In this document: one piece after another, positions 35,401 to 46,186 of the stretch
How the letters are laid out: each line of letters opens with the position of its first letter
Position numbering within the stretch: position 1 is the first letter of the stretch
Origin: Trichobilharzia regenti
Taxonomy: Eukaryota > Platyhelminthes > Trematoda > Strigeidida > Schistosomatidae
Length of the DNA stretch: 64,000 nucleotides
Assembly: GCA_944472135.2 (NCBI GenBank)
Contig: OX235264.1
Coordinates: 118,697,809 to 118,761,808 of the forward strand
Reading direction: 5' to 3'
Program-made: the position numbers and the translations under genes
The notes under the pieces: generated by a model
What the model saw: only the letters and a program-made list of their open reading frames with translations
Databases searched by the model: none
What the model was told of the DNA's origin: nothing

Positions 35401-36095
35401 CAAAAGCCATCCACCTAATCCATAAATTTTCTCTATCATGTGACAATTCACCCATTTATCCATTCAATATCCACTGGGTTTTACGAGAAGATGGATTCTC
35501 TCATCTAATTTCGATTTCAGTAATACATACTGGCACCGAATAATGCCAAAATGTCTTATGAACATTCTTCCCCCCTGATTGAAATACTCTCAGCGTAAAT
35601 GAATTTCTTTCCTTATCAGCTTCTCCTGTAGATTTTGTTTTCTAAAAGAATTTAACGATTATAAAAATTGGCATCGTAGTCTGAATAGAATTTGGCCAAC
35701 TGAATGATGAATTGATATCATTCATATCCTTTAAAAAATAGCCAAATTAAACTACTAGAGGAGATATTGATCAATTTCTCTTCCCCTGTTTGTCAGACGT
35801 AGAATATCACGTACGAGTGAAGCAGACAAGACTGATTAAAATAGACTTGAAATGATCGTAATTGAACGAAATATAATAGAAATTGATAAAATTTGACAGA
35901 AAACATCTTTGGATCCAATGCAATGATTTTGATGCGTCTGTGTTCTCTGAGATAAAATGGTAAAGTTGTCAATCACACATAGTCTCTATAGACGGCATTT
36001 TCAAAGCATACTCCATTTTGATGAGGTTAGGTTTTCAAATTCTCCACGAGTTTATTAGCCATCTCTTCTAGGAAACAAAAGTGCTAGGAAAATAA
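35401..36095. other. No gene recognised
   Basis: AT-rich non-coding sequence. Confidence 0.4.
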
Positions 36096-36099
36096 CTGA

Positions 36100-36300
36100 C
36101 CGCCGGAAAATTCCTCATATTGTGAGTCGTAATCTAAGGAAGATGCGCTGACGAAGGGAGCCATCAAAAACCAGGGAGTACCGCCAGGCAGCTGTTTCTG
36201 CACTCACCGAAGAGGTTAGCATACAGGACCTTCTGGTTACAAGGAAAGCTAACTTGTATACTGTTCAGCCACACAGACCCAATTCAATGGCCAGAGCTAA
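36100..36300 (-). repeat. Hammerhead-SINE, decayed, minus orientation
   Basis: Shares GGACCTTCTGGTTACAAGG, AGACCCAATTCAATGG and CAGGCAGCTGTTTCTGCAC with the foldback SINEs at 43-51 kb, but the hammerhead core is lost. It forms an inverted pair with 36690-36965. Confidence 0.6.
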
Positions 36301-36689
36301 CGGCGGTCAAACCAAAACATGGCTTCATCAGTCAATGAAATCCATAACAGTTTCAGCCAGTCACTTAGGGAGGTTGTAGACTTCCTGACTGGCTGGTTGG
36401 GGTCCTCGGGACAGTAAACGCCAATGAATGCTGAAGACAATCGGTGATATGGCTCAGAATCGTTCTCAATGGCTAGCACAGATGCATCCACTGCTTGTGA
36501 CTTATAATACCTGATGAAACTATATTGTTCTTCGTTATTACTATTCTTTATATCTGTCTCTAGTATGCATTTCTTCTACTTTCTTCTGTTGCTTTGAGTG
36601 CTACATAGAGTGGAGAGTGGCAACGTGAACTACTGCACATCAGTGCAAACATCTATAAGAAAAACAAACAAAACAACGGCCAGCCCATG

Positions 36690-36965
36690 AATTCTAACTT
36701 CTACTAATTCATGATATTCAGCTGGAACACCACTCAATGTCATCAATGGGAAATTCATCCCTTCTCCCGACTGGATGCACTTCAGTAGTCACGACTTTTC
36801 ACTAGAACTCCAAGAAACTCCATCCTGTAGCCAGTCAGTTGCTAGCGAGCATCAGGATGCGCACTGTCAATGATACCCGAAAAAACTAGGATGAAACAGC
36901 TATCCAACAGTACTTCCTGGTTCTCAGTAGTTCTCTAACTGTTATCAATCCATTGTTAGATGTAT
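36690..36965 (+). repeat. Hammerhead-SINE, decayed, plus orientation
   Basis: Contains ATGAATTCTAACTTCTACTA, a hammerhead remnant ACTAGGATGAAACAGCTATCC, and the 3' end GTTCTCTAACTGTTATCA. With 36100-36300 it looks like an old foldback insertion whose tRNA part has eroded. Confidence 0.6.
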
Positions 36966-36986
36966 ATATTTGACAAATAATTCATA

Positions 36987-37009
36987 TTACCAAAATCAGA
37001 TTTTGGTAA
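36987..37009. other. Perfect 11-bp hairpin
   Basis: TTACCAAAATC, one base, GATTTTGGTAA. Too short and isolated for a function to be assigned. Confidence 0.6.
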
Positions 37010-37596
37010 CTATATTCCAATATAGATATTCCGTAGTGTGAGGTTCATTCTAGAAGGGTATGACTAATTGTAGGTTGGAAAAAACGGAAGTTGTAATTAT
37101 GTAACAAATGTGTGAAATCATTAACCGATATAACTATACAAAAATGGATAAATGTAAGTGGAAATAGGGCAGTCTTTGAATAAAATCTTGTTATTAAGCA
37201 ATAATAACGATAGCAGCAATTATAAATTAACGCTAAGAATGATAAATTAAAACAAAATGGTGAAACAAAATTATGCTAAGAATGTTACTCTAAGCAAGGT
37301 AAGTCGATTGGATATATGCAGTTCTTTGGAACCGAGAGATTCAGTTTAATGGTCTGAAAAGCCACTGACACGGTCGTGTATAAATAACGTGTTCGGAGTC
37401 CTTTATTGTGACGTTTGGGGTATCCTGTGTGTTACTGTGAAGCAGCCTTGCTGAGTTACTCCATGTTCAGAAGTTGACAAGGTTCTCGAGAATAGAAATA
37501 TTTTTTCTGTGACCGTACGTAGAGTCACGTCCCGAAAGGCACTTTTGAACACTCCCCAGACTTGATAACCAGGAGAGAAAAGAAAAAAATTATGAG
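37010..37596. other. No gene recognised
   Basis: Non-coding sequence before the solo LTR. Confidence 0.4.
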
Positions 37597-37946
37597 TGTA
37601 ACAACAAAAGACAAGGGCCAGGCAACAGATCGTTTTATTACGGAAATCAACACGTATTTATATATATTTCACATACATTATTATAGCTTATTCAAGTAGA
37701 CAAACGCAGTCTTCTGATTGGTCCTTTCTCAGAAGTTAAGTAGACAAACGCAGGCTTGTGATTGGTTGTTTCGGGTAACCATCGAAAAGTAGAGCCACCT
37801 ATCTGCGAACCATATTTGTACACGTTAAGTCTGCTGTGATTGGTTCTTGAATCAGCCTTGCCCATATTTTCTCACGGCCAATTTAGTGACCTAGACACTG
37901 ACGTAGATTAATGTCAACCAATTGGCTAGCAGCCTGCTCTCACAAT
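37597..37946 (+). mobile_element. Solo LTR, copy B (same family as 53752-54046)
   Basis: Starts TGTAACAACAAAAGACAAGG and ends near GCTCTCACAAT. ATGAG occurs on both sides (37592-37596, 37947-37951), as a target duplication would. It contains three or four GATTGGT/CCAATTGG elements, inverted CCAAT boxes expected in an LTR promoter. It carries about 50 bp more than the copy at 53752. Confidence 0.65.
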
Positions 37947-38039
37947 ATGAGCACTATAACAATCGCACTATTTGTAAATAGTACCATGCATTCTGCATTA
38001 TTAAAATTACTGTTATTTCAAATCTTTAAATACTTCCAT

Positions 38040-38930
38040 TTTTAATATTAGAACAGGACATATAAGCGAGCAATATTGTTTTCAATTAGATCTCCTTCTT
38101 CAGGCTCTACTCTAATTTACATAGATTTATATATAACAATTTTAACCAATGACGATGAGTTCGTGACAAACAAAGGGTGGTGGCAGTATAAGTCCGTTTG
38201 TTTGTCATTTTCCAGCTGCCAACCAATTATGTTTGCTCAAGTGAAAGACAAGCTACCTAGCTGGGCCACTTCTATGTGGGTATCTATAAATTTAGTTACT
38301 CCTGTGGAGAGAGCTGGTTGTATAGGGCGAACAACCAGACAGCTTAACAGACGCATCATTACTGAGCATCTTCCTTCATGGTTCGGAAAAGGTCAAATAA
38401 TACCGATAAGAAGTTTTATTTTGGCTCATTTGATTGATGATAGCGGTCACCGACTGGACGAAAATAGTGCCTTCAAAGTTATCTATCGCACTGCATCGAG
38501 TCTTTCAAACAGAATTCGAAGCCACCTGCTAAACACATAACCGAAGAGGCTATGGGAATTAATTCAAGAGAACAATCCTAGTCCTTGCATACAACAAGAG
38601 AAGTTTGTTCTACCTTTGCCTCTCTCTTGCTTCGCTTAGGTGAATTCTATTCAAAACCCTCCCACCCTTTCCTATTTTCCATCTTCTTCGTACTTTTATG
38701 ATATTTATTTCAACGCTGATTATCTATCTGTCCACTTCACCTGAAGTATTACGTGACTTTTAAGATTTGACCTAATTTATTTATTTATTGAATTGTCTGC
38801 ATATACACATATCACTCACAACCTTTGTTATTCTTATCGCCATCTGCATAAACCTTATTATCAGTATTTTGTGATCATTATAATCATCGTTATTACTCAG
38901 GTTCAAAACATTTACCACATTATTAGTATC
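38040..38930 (+). pseudogene. Penelope-like element (family G) endonuclease and tail
   Basis: The terminal segment (38060-38160) is followed by frame 38076-38540: QVKDKLPSWATSMWVSI, a decayed CxC region, GCIGRTTRQLNRRIITEHLPS, IRSFILAHLIDDSGH and FKVIYRTAS. A 3' tail reaches 38930, where an RTE is inserted. Its inverted relative is at 62210-62990. About 38158-38205 appears internally inverted relative to that copy. Confidence 0.75.
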
Positions 38931-38934
38931 ACTA

Positions 38935-39230
38935 TTATTATTATTAATTTCTTTGGTTCCCAATAGGGCAGAGATATTCAACAGCACATCTTTGTTTCAC
39001 TCCATTCTCCACAGTCCTCTTTAGCCGGCTCAACGATCGCCCATAAGCTTTCTTTTCTACCTCACACGGTTTCTTCCATATCACCTTCAGACAGTGAACT
39101 CGTCACTTCCAATTTGGATTCCACTTGAAGTTCTGCTGGGACGCGATTTCATTCGATGATCTACTCAGCCTATCTCCAGTCCACTTTTTGCTCCTGTGTG
39201 CTTTATTCGTCATTATCTGTTAATTGTTTT
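38935..39230 (-). mobile_element. RTE-clade 3' end inserted in PLE tail
   Basis: (ATT)n followed by a minus-strand RTE C-terminus (TTTGGTTCCCAATAGGGCAG start). PLE tail homology ends exactly at the ATT run. Confidence 0.7.
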
Positions 39231-39474
39231 TCTTCATGATTGATTGGCCTTCATTTTGAAAAACAGGTTATCCTTTCTTTTCCTAAAGACTTTGTCCTGC
39301 TTACTACTGATATTCTTTTTTCAGTAGTATATACCGAAACAGTTATCCATATGTGATTCATTGTATACTCTTGTATTTTTTTTCATTAGTCCTCATTGGA
39401 TTGTTCTGTAATTCTTATTGAAGTTGGAGAACTACTTTATGTTACTCTTTGTAAAGTGATAGTGTGGCGCGTGC

Positions 39475-39690
39475 TACTCAAAAGACCTATTAGTTGTACA
39501 TAAAGAGACGTTCATCTCCACAAAAGTATTAAAAAGTGAAGAGTTAGGTAGATTTGACGTCGGAAGGAACAAAAGGAACCAGTGTATTACGGCAAAACAT
39601 GGGAAACATGAAAATAAGGCAAAGAAACACAATATGAAGGGCAGACATAGTGCAACACAGAAGATCTGTGCAAATAACAATCTTCATATG
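39475..39690 (+). repeat. Unidentified dispersed repeat R, copy 2
   Basis: ATAAAGAGACGTTCATC, then ACATGGGAAACATGAAAA and AGAAGATCTGTGCAAAT match copies at 20105 and 63000. No coding potential. Confidence 0.5.
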
Positions 39691-40019
39691 AGTTGTACTC
39701 AATTTTCCTATTTGTGTATATCAAATTACAAATTAACATTTTGTTACCGACTCTCTCGCTTTCTACCGTTATCATAATCAATACCTGCTCACCTGGATGC
39801 TATGCCTTTCAAAACTTTCTCCTTTTGGAAAATTTATTTGTTTAGAATGTTAGAAGTTTTCACAATCAAAAGCTATGACCTTTGTTTGTTTCCCATTTCT
39901 CGTACTCCGGGGAGAACGTGTGGTTCCATGTTTTGAAGTTTTAGTAACCATGTTGTTTTTTTATTCTGTAGTCTACCGCCTGACATTCTCGTCTTACTTC
40001 AGACTAGCAAACTGAGCTA

Positions 40020-40240
40020 TGTTTAGTGAGGTGTAGGTCGGGAACCGAACTCGGACCACTTATGTGGCTGGCTAGAATGCTGGCTGTTAGACCCCTGACG
40101 AGCACACAGTATATCCTTAGTGATATCAGTAAGGTTATAACATATATAGATTCAGAACACGACGCCTTATGGCCGGCGTCTATTGACTGTGTGCTTCGGA
40201 AATGAAGGAACAGATTTGGTGTGCCATACAAAATGATGAA
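40020..40240 (-). repeat. tRNA-like SINE fragment
   Basis: Minus strand: an A-box-like TCTAACAGCCAGCATTC and a B box GAGTTCGGTTCCCGAC within a tRNA-sized segment (about 40025-40115). The remaining bases are a body of unknown origin. Confidence 0.5.
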
Positions 40241-40249
40241 TATTCTTGG

Positions 40250-40975
40250 CCAACAGCATCAGCAACAACAACAGACAACAATCAACATAAATAGGAGAAA
40301 TCTGAAAGAAGCAAACTCCTCCACCTACCTACCTGGGAGGCATCGTTTCAACTACAGGAGGATGGAACTGGTGAAGATATCCAACCAGTGAGGATCCGGA
40401 AAGCAATGAAAGCCTTCATTTATCTCAAGTCTGTGTGGAGATCAACAGCACTCAGCGTGAAAATGAAAATAAGATCCTGATTTTCAACTCCAAAGGGAAG
40501 TCAAGTGCTACTTATCATACGGATCAGAGACTTGGCGCGTCACGAAAGGCACTTCGAGCAAACTACAGGCGCTCATCAACAGCTGTCTTCGCTCAATACT
40601 ACTCAAGATCAGATGGCCAGCCAGAAAAGATCAGCAGTAGTTAAGGATTTCTGGCAATGAACGAATCAACCAACCCAGTAGGAACCAATTGTGCAAGAAA
40701 TATGCAGGAAAATAATGGAGGTGGATTGGCCATACTCTAAGAAAACAAACCATCAAGTGAGTGACATCACACACCAGACTTTCTTTCAAGTGGAACCAGA
40801 ATGGGAAGCGGCGGATGATTTAGTCGTCAGTGAGAGGGTAACATGAAGTGGAGGAGGTCATGGGAAACGGAGATGTAAGCATGTGGGCAGAAGTGGAGGT
40901 GTGTGAAAACGTGAAGACGTGTGGCTGAGTCCCTGTGTACCTCAAGGAACTTAAGGAAACAATAATAATAATAAT
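40250..40975 (+). pseudogene. RTE-clade retrotransposon 3' end
   Basis: STYLPGRHRFNYRRMELVKIS-type decayed YLGGIVSTTG region, ENKILIFNSKGKSSATYHTD, a LLKIRW-like block, RKNNGGGLAIL (GHTLR region), and the C-terminus ending ...CTSRNLRKQ with (AATAAT) at 40960-40972. Confidence 0.75.
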
Positions 40976-41494
40976 TACATTAACAATAGCCTACGATATT
41001 TTCGTAGTTACTTTTGGAATTTACACCTGAAGTTTTCTGATTGCAGAAATTTAGAATCCTATAAATATGTACGTCGTGTCTATAGCAGTGTAGAAGTTTA
41101 GAAACACTCTTGACTGTTCATTTCATAAGTTCCATATATCTTTGTAAATCATCTATCTATGGCGTCTAGTCATTTGATTTAAAGGGAAGTGAGATGAAAG
41201 CATCAGGACATAGTTGAGAAAAACAGACATCTAGGAGCTCAGCCAATTACACTACGTCCCGAATATCCACTCTTTGTGTGCCCCACCACCGTCAGAATGA
41301 TTTTCGGAATCCCTAATCTACTTTTCTACTTTTCCCATTCTCTTTCTTTCTGAGGGGAACAAAGGTCTTCTTTCTTGAAGTTCTGAAGTTCCAGAAGGGT
41401 GTCGTTTTGTTTTTACCGGATAGAGTTTCTCTCCTCACATCTAACCTCTTCTCTTTTCCGGGTTCCTTGTTGACTGGTTAAATATTCAGAGTGT
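40976..41494. other. No gene recognised
   Basis: Non-coding sequence. Confidence 0.4.
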
Positions 41495-41582
41495 AGGAGA
41501 TCGCAGCAGTTAAGAATCGAACGCCAGACTATGTGCATAGTTGGTAAGCATCCTACGACTGAACCATAGACACACCTTATTT
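41495..41582 (-). repeat. tRNA-like SINE fragment
   Basis: Minus strand: GGTGTGTCTATGGTTCAGTC, CTATGCACATAG at the anticodon arm and GGCGTTCGATTC as B box. The anticodon arm resembles SINE family A. Confidence 0.55.
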
Positions 41583-41955
41583 TTTCCATTATATATCCTT
41601 ATCTGTATTGCATACTCCGTGTTTCTTTTATTCACACAGAAATGCAGTATGATGATGCAATTCAGATTCATTCCAATGCTAATCAACTTGTACTTATAAT
41701 TAATTACCAACATCATATCATCTCATATGTATGAAAGTAATTCAAATTCCCACAATAAAATATTTGTATTCTGTTTATTACAAAATTAGGCTTTCATTTC
41801 ATAGGTCACATTTTTCAGGTGATACTTTGAGAAAAATAGACGTATTTTAAACTTGTTTTCACGTAGGCAAACCCACGTATGTGCTTGGTTATGCAAGGTT
41901 AAATGATTTAATTTGTAAATGAATTAAACAGAGAAAACTTTGTATTTTTATGAGT
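41583..41955. other. No gene recognised
   Basis: AT-rich non-coding sequence. Confidence 0.4.
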
Positions 41956-41959
41956 ATTT

Positions 41960-42830
41960 GATATTCTATGTGTTATGTAGTCAAAAAATTATTGCACCTT
42001 AATTTTTCACTCAAGTACTCTTTGCATGAGTGTAGAATTGTTGATTCAAAGCGTTTGAACTCCTCCTCAAAGAATGGAAGAAGAAGATCTCTAGTCTGAT
42101 TGATTAGATTTTCACACTCAGCATATGTATACTGCTGGCTAATGTTTTTGTTCATTTCTCAGAATTTCAGCCCAACAGCCAGAGCTTCCAGTTGTATAGA
42201 AGGTAAAGTTACTGAAGAAGGCGTGAAAACAAATTTAACTGGATCTTTGAGAAATTTGAGCCGTATTTCAATGGCTTTTAGGCTATTTAATAGGTTTGAA
42301 TAGACAGATTTTGTACGCTACTTCGTAAGTATACCAAAATATAGTCAGTGAAAGCTTGGCGTCTGTCAAATTACAACTCACATAACACAAAAGGTCATTG
42401 TGTTGCATTTCTCTTCATTTCTGGGATATGTGAAATAATGGAGCCGATGTGATCCAAAGTTTGAGGTTCCAGAGATTTAGAGTTAGGATAAATATGACTG
42501 CGATGAAGGACTTTCCAATACCACTTAAGATATTTATAGTTATTTATACAATCTCTGAGAAAATCGACCTTCTTTTTGACAACAACAAGCTTAACAGAAT
42601 AGCTCAGCAGACCTGTATTAAGTACCTGTATTATCCAAAAGATCCTTGCTAAGTTTTGATTCATGAAAAACACCCATCCAGACATGAATATAAAGAACAA
42701 ATATATCTGTCCAAACCAAGTTCACTTTTAACCGTTTGAAAAACAACTTTTGAGCATTGGGTACATGATACTCATTATAAAGGTGTAAAGGTTTTTGTGT
42801 TTCCCAATGAATGAAAAACAAAACAATATT
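41960..42830 (-). pseudogene. Penelope-like element (family H) N-terminal coding region
   Basis: Minus strand: frame 42395-42700 (KVDFLRDCINNYKYLKWYWK), then SLKAIEIRLKFLKDPVKFVF, an in-frame TGA before MNKNISQQYTYAECENLIN, and FESTILHSCKEYLSEKLRCNN. Matching N-terminal text occurs at 44444-44722 and in the right arm at 54350-54550. No RT motif is reached. Confidence 0.65.
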
Positions 42831-42930
42831 GTTGTTTTTACTAACCTCTCGCTACTTAATACTGCTGCTAATATCTTTATCAAAGTATTATAATTAAACC
42901 AGAATGTACAAAATCCATTCAGCTTACATA
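42800..42930 (-). repeat. PLE family H terminal repeat with decayed hammerhead
   Basis: Minus strand: TACT, TTGATAA, extra A, an imperfect stem II (GATATT/AGTAGC), then GAGA where GAAA is expected, and GGTTAGTA. It matches the better copies at 60977-61025 and 61905-61955. It lies between a C-terminus (42930-43233) and an N-terminus (41960-42830), as the shared terminal repeat of a tandem PLE would. Confidence 0.6.
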
Positions 42931-43233
42931 TAACAACTTAATCATCGTTCCTCAGCATGCAGTAATTCTATTTACGTTTTTTGTCAAGTTGGCCAATTGG
43001 TAAAGATAAGAAAACCAGGTGTAGATTGCTGGATTTGATAAGTGCATAAAATCATGAGAACAGCGTGTGTTTACATAATGAAATCGCTTATCACATCTGT
43101 AAGCGTTTTGTCATTTCAAGGGTGACGGGGATGTTGTGACCAGTTCAGTTTCCGCAACTAGTCCATCATGGCTATTCAGACTATTTGGATTCCATTTGAT
43201 ATGAAGTGCTTCTGATATTATACGTTCTTCGTG
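42930..43233 (-). pseudogene. PLE family H C-terminal/3' region, distal part
   Basis: Minus strand matches 61580-61880: GAACGT..., AGCACTTCATATCAA, GGAATCCAAAT, CTTACCAATTGG-type and AACTTGACAA blocks in the same order. The proximal part continues at 43881-44215, beyond a foldback SINE. Confidence 0.65.
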
Positions 43234-43298
43234 AATTCTGAAATAGAGGATTTAATCATGAGCTGACATCAGTTAGAGAACCATTGGAAAACCTGGGA

Positions 43299-43344
43299 GT
43301 ACTGGACAGCTGTTTCGTCCTAGGTTGTGACTCTTCATCAGTAT
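43299..43344 (-). ncRNA. SINE hammerhead, core position changed
   Basis: Inverted-arm copy. The core reads ATGAAGA in place of CTGANGA; stem III CAGCTG, GAAA and GTC are intact. Probably inactive or weak. Confidence 0.7.
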
Positions 43345-43730
43345 GCACCCGCCGGGATTCGAACCCAGGACCTTCTGGTTACAAGGCGAGCACGTAGACC
43401 ATTGAGCCACTGGGACCCGATCCAAAGGTCCTTGAATTCTAACTTCTGCCAGTTCACGACATAGCGCGACTAGTGAGCATCATGCTCACTAGTGACTGGC
43501 CCTATTCAGGCAGTTAACCTTGGGTTCTAGTGGAAGCCGTGACCAGCAGGGTATAGCAGGTTCAAGATGAGGCAGTAACTCATCGAAGAAGACATTGCGA
43601 AGTGGTCGCGCTATGTCGTGAACTGGCAGAAGTTAGAATTCAAGGACCATTGGATCGGGTCCCAGTGGCTCAATTGTCTACGAGCTCGCCTTGTAACCAG
43701 AAGGTCCTGGGTTCGAACCCCAGCGGGTGC

Positions 43731-43776
43731 GTACTGCTGAGGAGTCCCAACCTAGGACGAAACAGCTGTCCAGTAC
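43731..43776 (+). ncRNA. SINE hammerhead ribozyme, canonical
   Basis: Stem I GTACTG/CAGTAC (6 perfect pairs), core CTGAGGA (43737-43743), stem II GTCC/GGAC, GAAA (43759-43762), palindromic stem III ACAG/CTGT, cleavage after GTC at 43770. All conserved core positions are present. It sits directly downstream of the tRNA-like promoter part, so a pol III transcript would contain it. Confidence 0.9.
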
Positions 43777-43880
43777 TCCCAGGTTTTCCAATGGTTCTCT
43801 AACTGATGTCAGCTCATGATTAAACCATCCATGCAATCAAACAAAATCCCTACAAAACCAACACTTGAAAATTCTGAAAT

Positions 43881-44215
43881 ACTTTTTCTGGATGATGATT
43901 TCAATATTGTCGAAATCAATTTTGTGGCCTGATTCTATAGTGTAGCGTATAGACCTATGGCTGATGATTTTTCAAGCTTTTCTAGTTCAACTGGACTTCT
44001 CGGTGGTCCTATAGAGGAGGCTCTACGATGTTGATTTCTTCTGATTTTGATTTCTCTCTGGCGAGGTTTGTCCGACTTATATCTTTTTCTTTCTAATCCC
44101 GTTATCAGAGAGTGTGCTTGTCTAAGAAGACTTGAAACAACTGATACCCTTGCGCTGATGGGGTGTGATGATTTGAAGTCTAAATATTTATTGGATGTTT
44201 TGATTCATGTTTAAA
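43881..44215 (-). pseudogene. PLE family H endonuclease region, left arm
   Basis: Minus strand: the EIKIRRNEH-like helix after the YIG core, then LEKLEKSSAI and the histidine-lysine rich end, matching 61380-61560. The YIG core itself is absent or eroded. Confidence 0.65.
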
Positions 44216-44439
44216 TAGTGTTAAATAGCGAGACGTCAGTAAAAACAACAATATCGTTTTGTTTTTCATTCATTGGGAAATACAAAAATAAACCTTTATT
44301 ATAATGAATAAAAACAAATAGTTCAGCGAAGAGTCTCTTTTCAGTGAATTTGTTTACTTATCTGCATAATAGAAATTATATAAAATTATATTTTTGTGCA
44401 TACATAGCACAAGAATGAAAATTGTCACGGAGTATTCTG

Positions 44440-44890
44440 CAACATGAACCAAAATATTAGCAAGCTCTATCCATATGTTGAGGGTGAAAATCTAATCAAT
44501 CCTCCAGTCTCTGAGAAGGAGTTCGAAAGCCGTAAGTCAACAATTCTAGACTCGTGCAATGAGTACCTGAATGCAAAGCTGAGGTGCAATAATCTTTTAG
44601 CTAAAGAACACAGAGAAAAGGTCAATCAGCTGAGACGTAACAAAGAATTTGATATTCTTCTGGTGTTGTTTTGTAGCTGTTTGATCGATTCCCTTGTGGA
44701 TCACGGACTCATGCATCAGTAAGAGGTGCACTGAAGATCTGGAAGTACTGGAGAGGTGTTTTAATCTAGTTTGAAATTCTTCAGGGGTACATGCAAAAGA
44801 ATCAACTAAAGATTGAACTTGATACGTTCACGTGCGAGATGATCAATGATCGTATCGCTGATGACCTAGTAGTCTTAGACTTCGTCAACA
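44440..44890 (+). pseudogene. PLE family H N-terminal region, left arm
   Basis: Frame 44444-44722: MNQNISKLYPYVEGENLINP, FESRKSTILDSCNEYLNAKL, EHREKVNQLRRNKEFDIL. It then leaves the homologous frame. Mirrored at 54090-54550. Confidence 0.65.
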
Positions 44891-44929
44891 TATATGTATA
44901 CTGTGCTCATATTCACCTATAATTATTAT

Positions 44930-45550
44930 ACCCATTTACATTATGGGAAAAATTTATTTTGATAAAGTCTTACAGTGTTATACAGTAATGTTTACTGATG
45001 ACTTTTCGAGCACAAGTTAATGCTCCTCACAATCATATCAAGACAGAATTCACTCAACTTTCTGACTTCATTTATATAATTCCATCATTATTTCAATTCA
45101 TTGCTTGACTTGATGATTGGTAGTAGTATTTTTCATATTTCCCGTATGAGTGATGAGTCATTGCTATTGCACATGTTGGGTGTAGACCCGATGAACAAGG
45201 ATTCAGTAATCAACCTCTCTCTATCTCCACCTAACTATATTGCTTACTTTTTAGAATTGTAACCCTCTCCCACCCACCCTATTGTGTAGCTGTGCTTTGT
45301 TAATGCATACAGTGCAACATAGTCCTGAGCTTTTTATAAATTACATATCTTCGCGGGTGGGGTCAACCATTCTTACCTGAGCTAAATTCTTCTCTCCTCA
45401 CAGACAATCTGACTACTCAGCCCGACCTACTAGTTTGACCTATGTAGTTAGTTGACCTCACTCACAGTCATTGCAGGTCAGGTTGCTTTGTAAATTATAT
45501 TATTTTGTCTAATTGGGTCAACCGACTGGGTCATTAAACCTACAGAGCTT
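44930..45550 (-). repeat. PLE-associated non-coding unit, left arm
   Basis: Reverse complement of 53130-53745. It ends (at about 44995-45045) in a decayed hammerhead-like motif with GAAAAGTC. Confidence 0.6.
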
Positions 45551-45900
45551 GTCCTACCTGAGTGGATTTGTAGGTTTAAATGCTTCTACCCTAATTCCTG
45601 CTTTATTAAGAATCTTACTCAAGGAGGGTCTCCGATGTCCTCTCCTTATATGGTAGAACCACTGTAGATGACTTACATTCTCTCTTATTAACGTTATGAT
45701 TATTAGTTTCTCCATTATTTTTATTCTGCTTTTGACCGTTACTGATCTTCCCAATGAATTTTATTGGATAGTTAGTTATTTGTTACCAACGCTTCATCTA
45801 TCAGTTTCATTTCATCATTAAGGTCTTTTCTTGTACTAATTAGGGCAACTGCTCGATTTATTAGAAACTTAACTACTAAGCCTGATTTTACAGATAGATA
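45480..45900 (-). pseudogene. PLE RT C-terminal scrap, left arm
   Basis: The minus strand corresponds to 7180-7490 (frame 45554-45754 matches the 66-codon frame at 7297). Upstream codons read KFLINRAVALIST before the sequence diverges. Confidence 0.65.
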
Positions 45901-46186
45901 ACGACGGATGAGACAACAGATTTTATGAGGAACTGACTAACCATGAATAGCTGGAAGCGGGAAAACATAGGCAGCGGGATTCAAACCTATTAGCTAAATG
46001 GCAGAACACTAACTTAGAAAACCCGACAGTCGTAAGTTACTGCAATCTAGAGGTTATAACTAGGCAACTCTGAAGAGCATCTGTCTAAAGTGAAATAGCA
46101 GCTCAGTACAGTCTGAATGTCACTGGTCCTGTAACTTTGACCAATCTGTGTTGAAATATACCGTGAAACAATTATTTATGATTTTG

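Larger units (their letters stand above)
43245..43869 (+). mobile_element. Foldback hammerhead-SINE insertion 1
   Basis: 625 bp flanked by the 11-bp direct repeat AATTCTGAAAT (43234-43244 and 43870-43880). The PLE copy at 61.56 kb shows the empty site. The insertion consists of an inverted SINE (about 43249-43478), a 118-bp centre and a plus-strand SINE (about 43597-43826), followed by the tail ...CCCTACAAAACCAACACTTG. Each SINE has a tRNA part with A box TGGCTCAATTGTCTACGAG, a loop reading CTTGTAACC (tRNA-Thr UGU-like) and B box GGGTTCGAACCCC, then a hammerhead. Confidence 0.85.
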
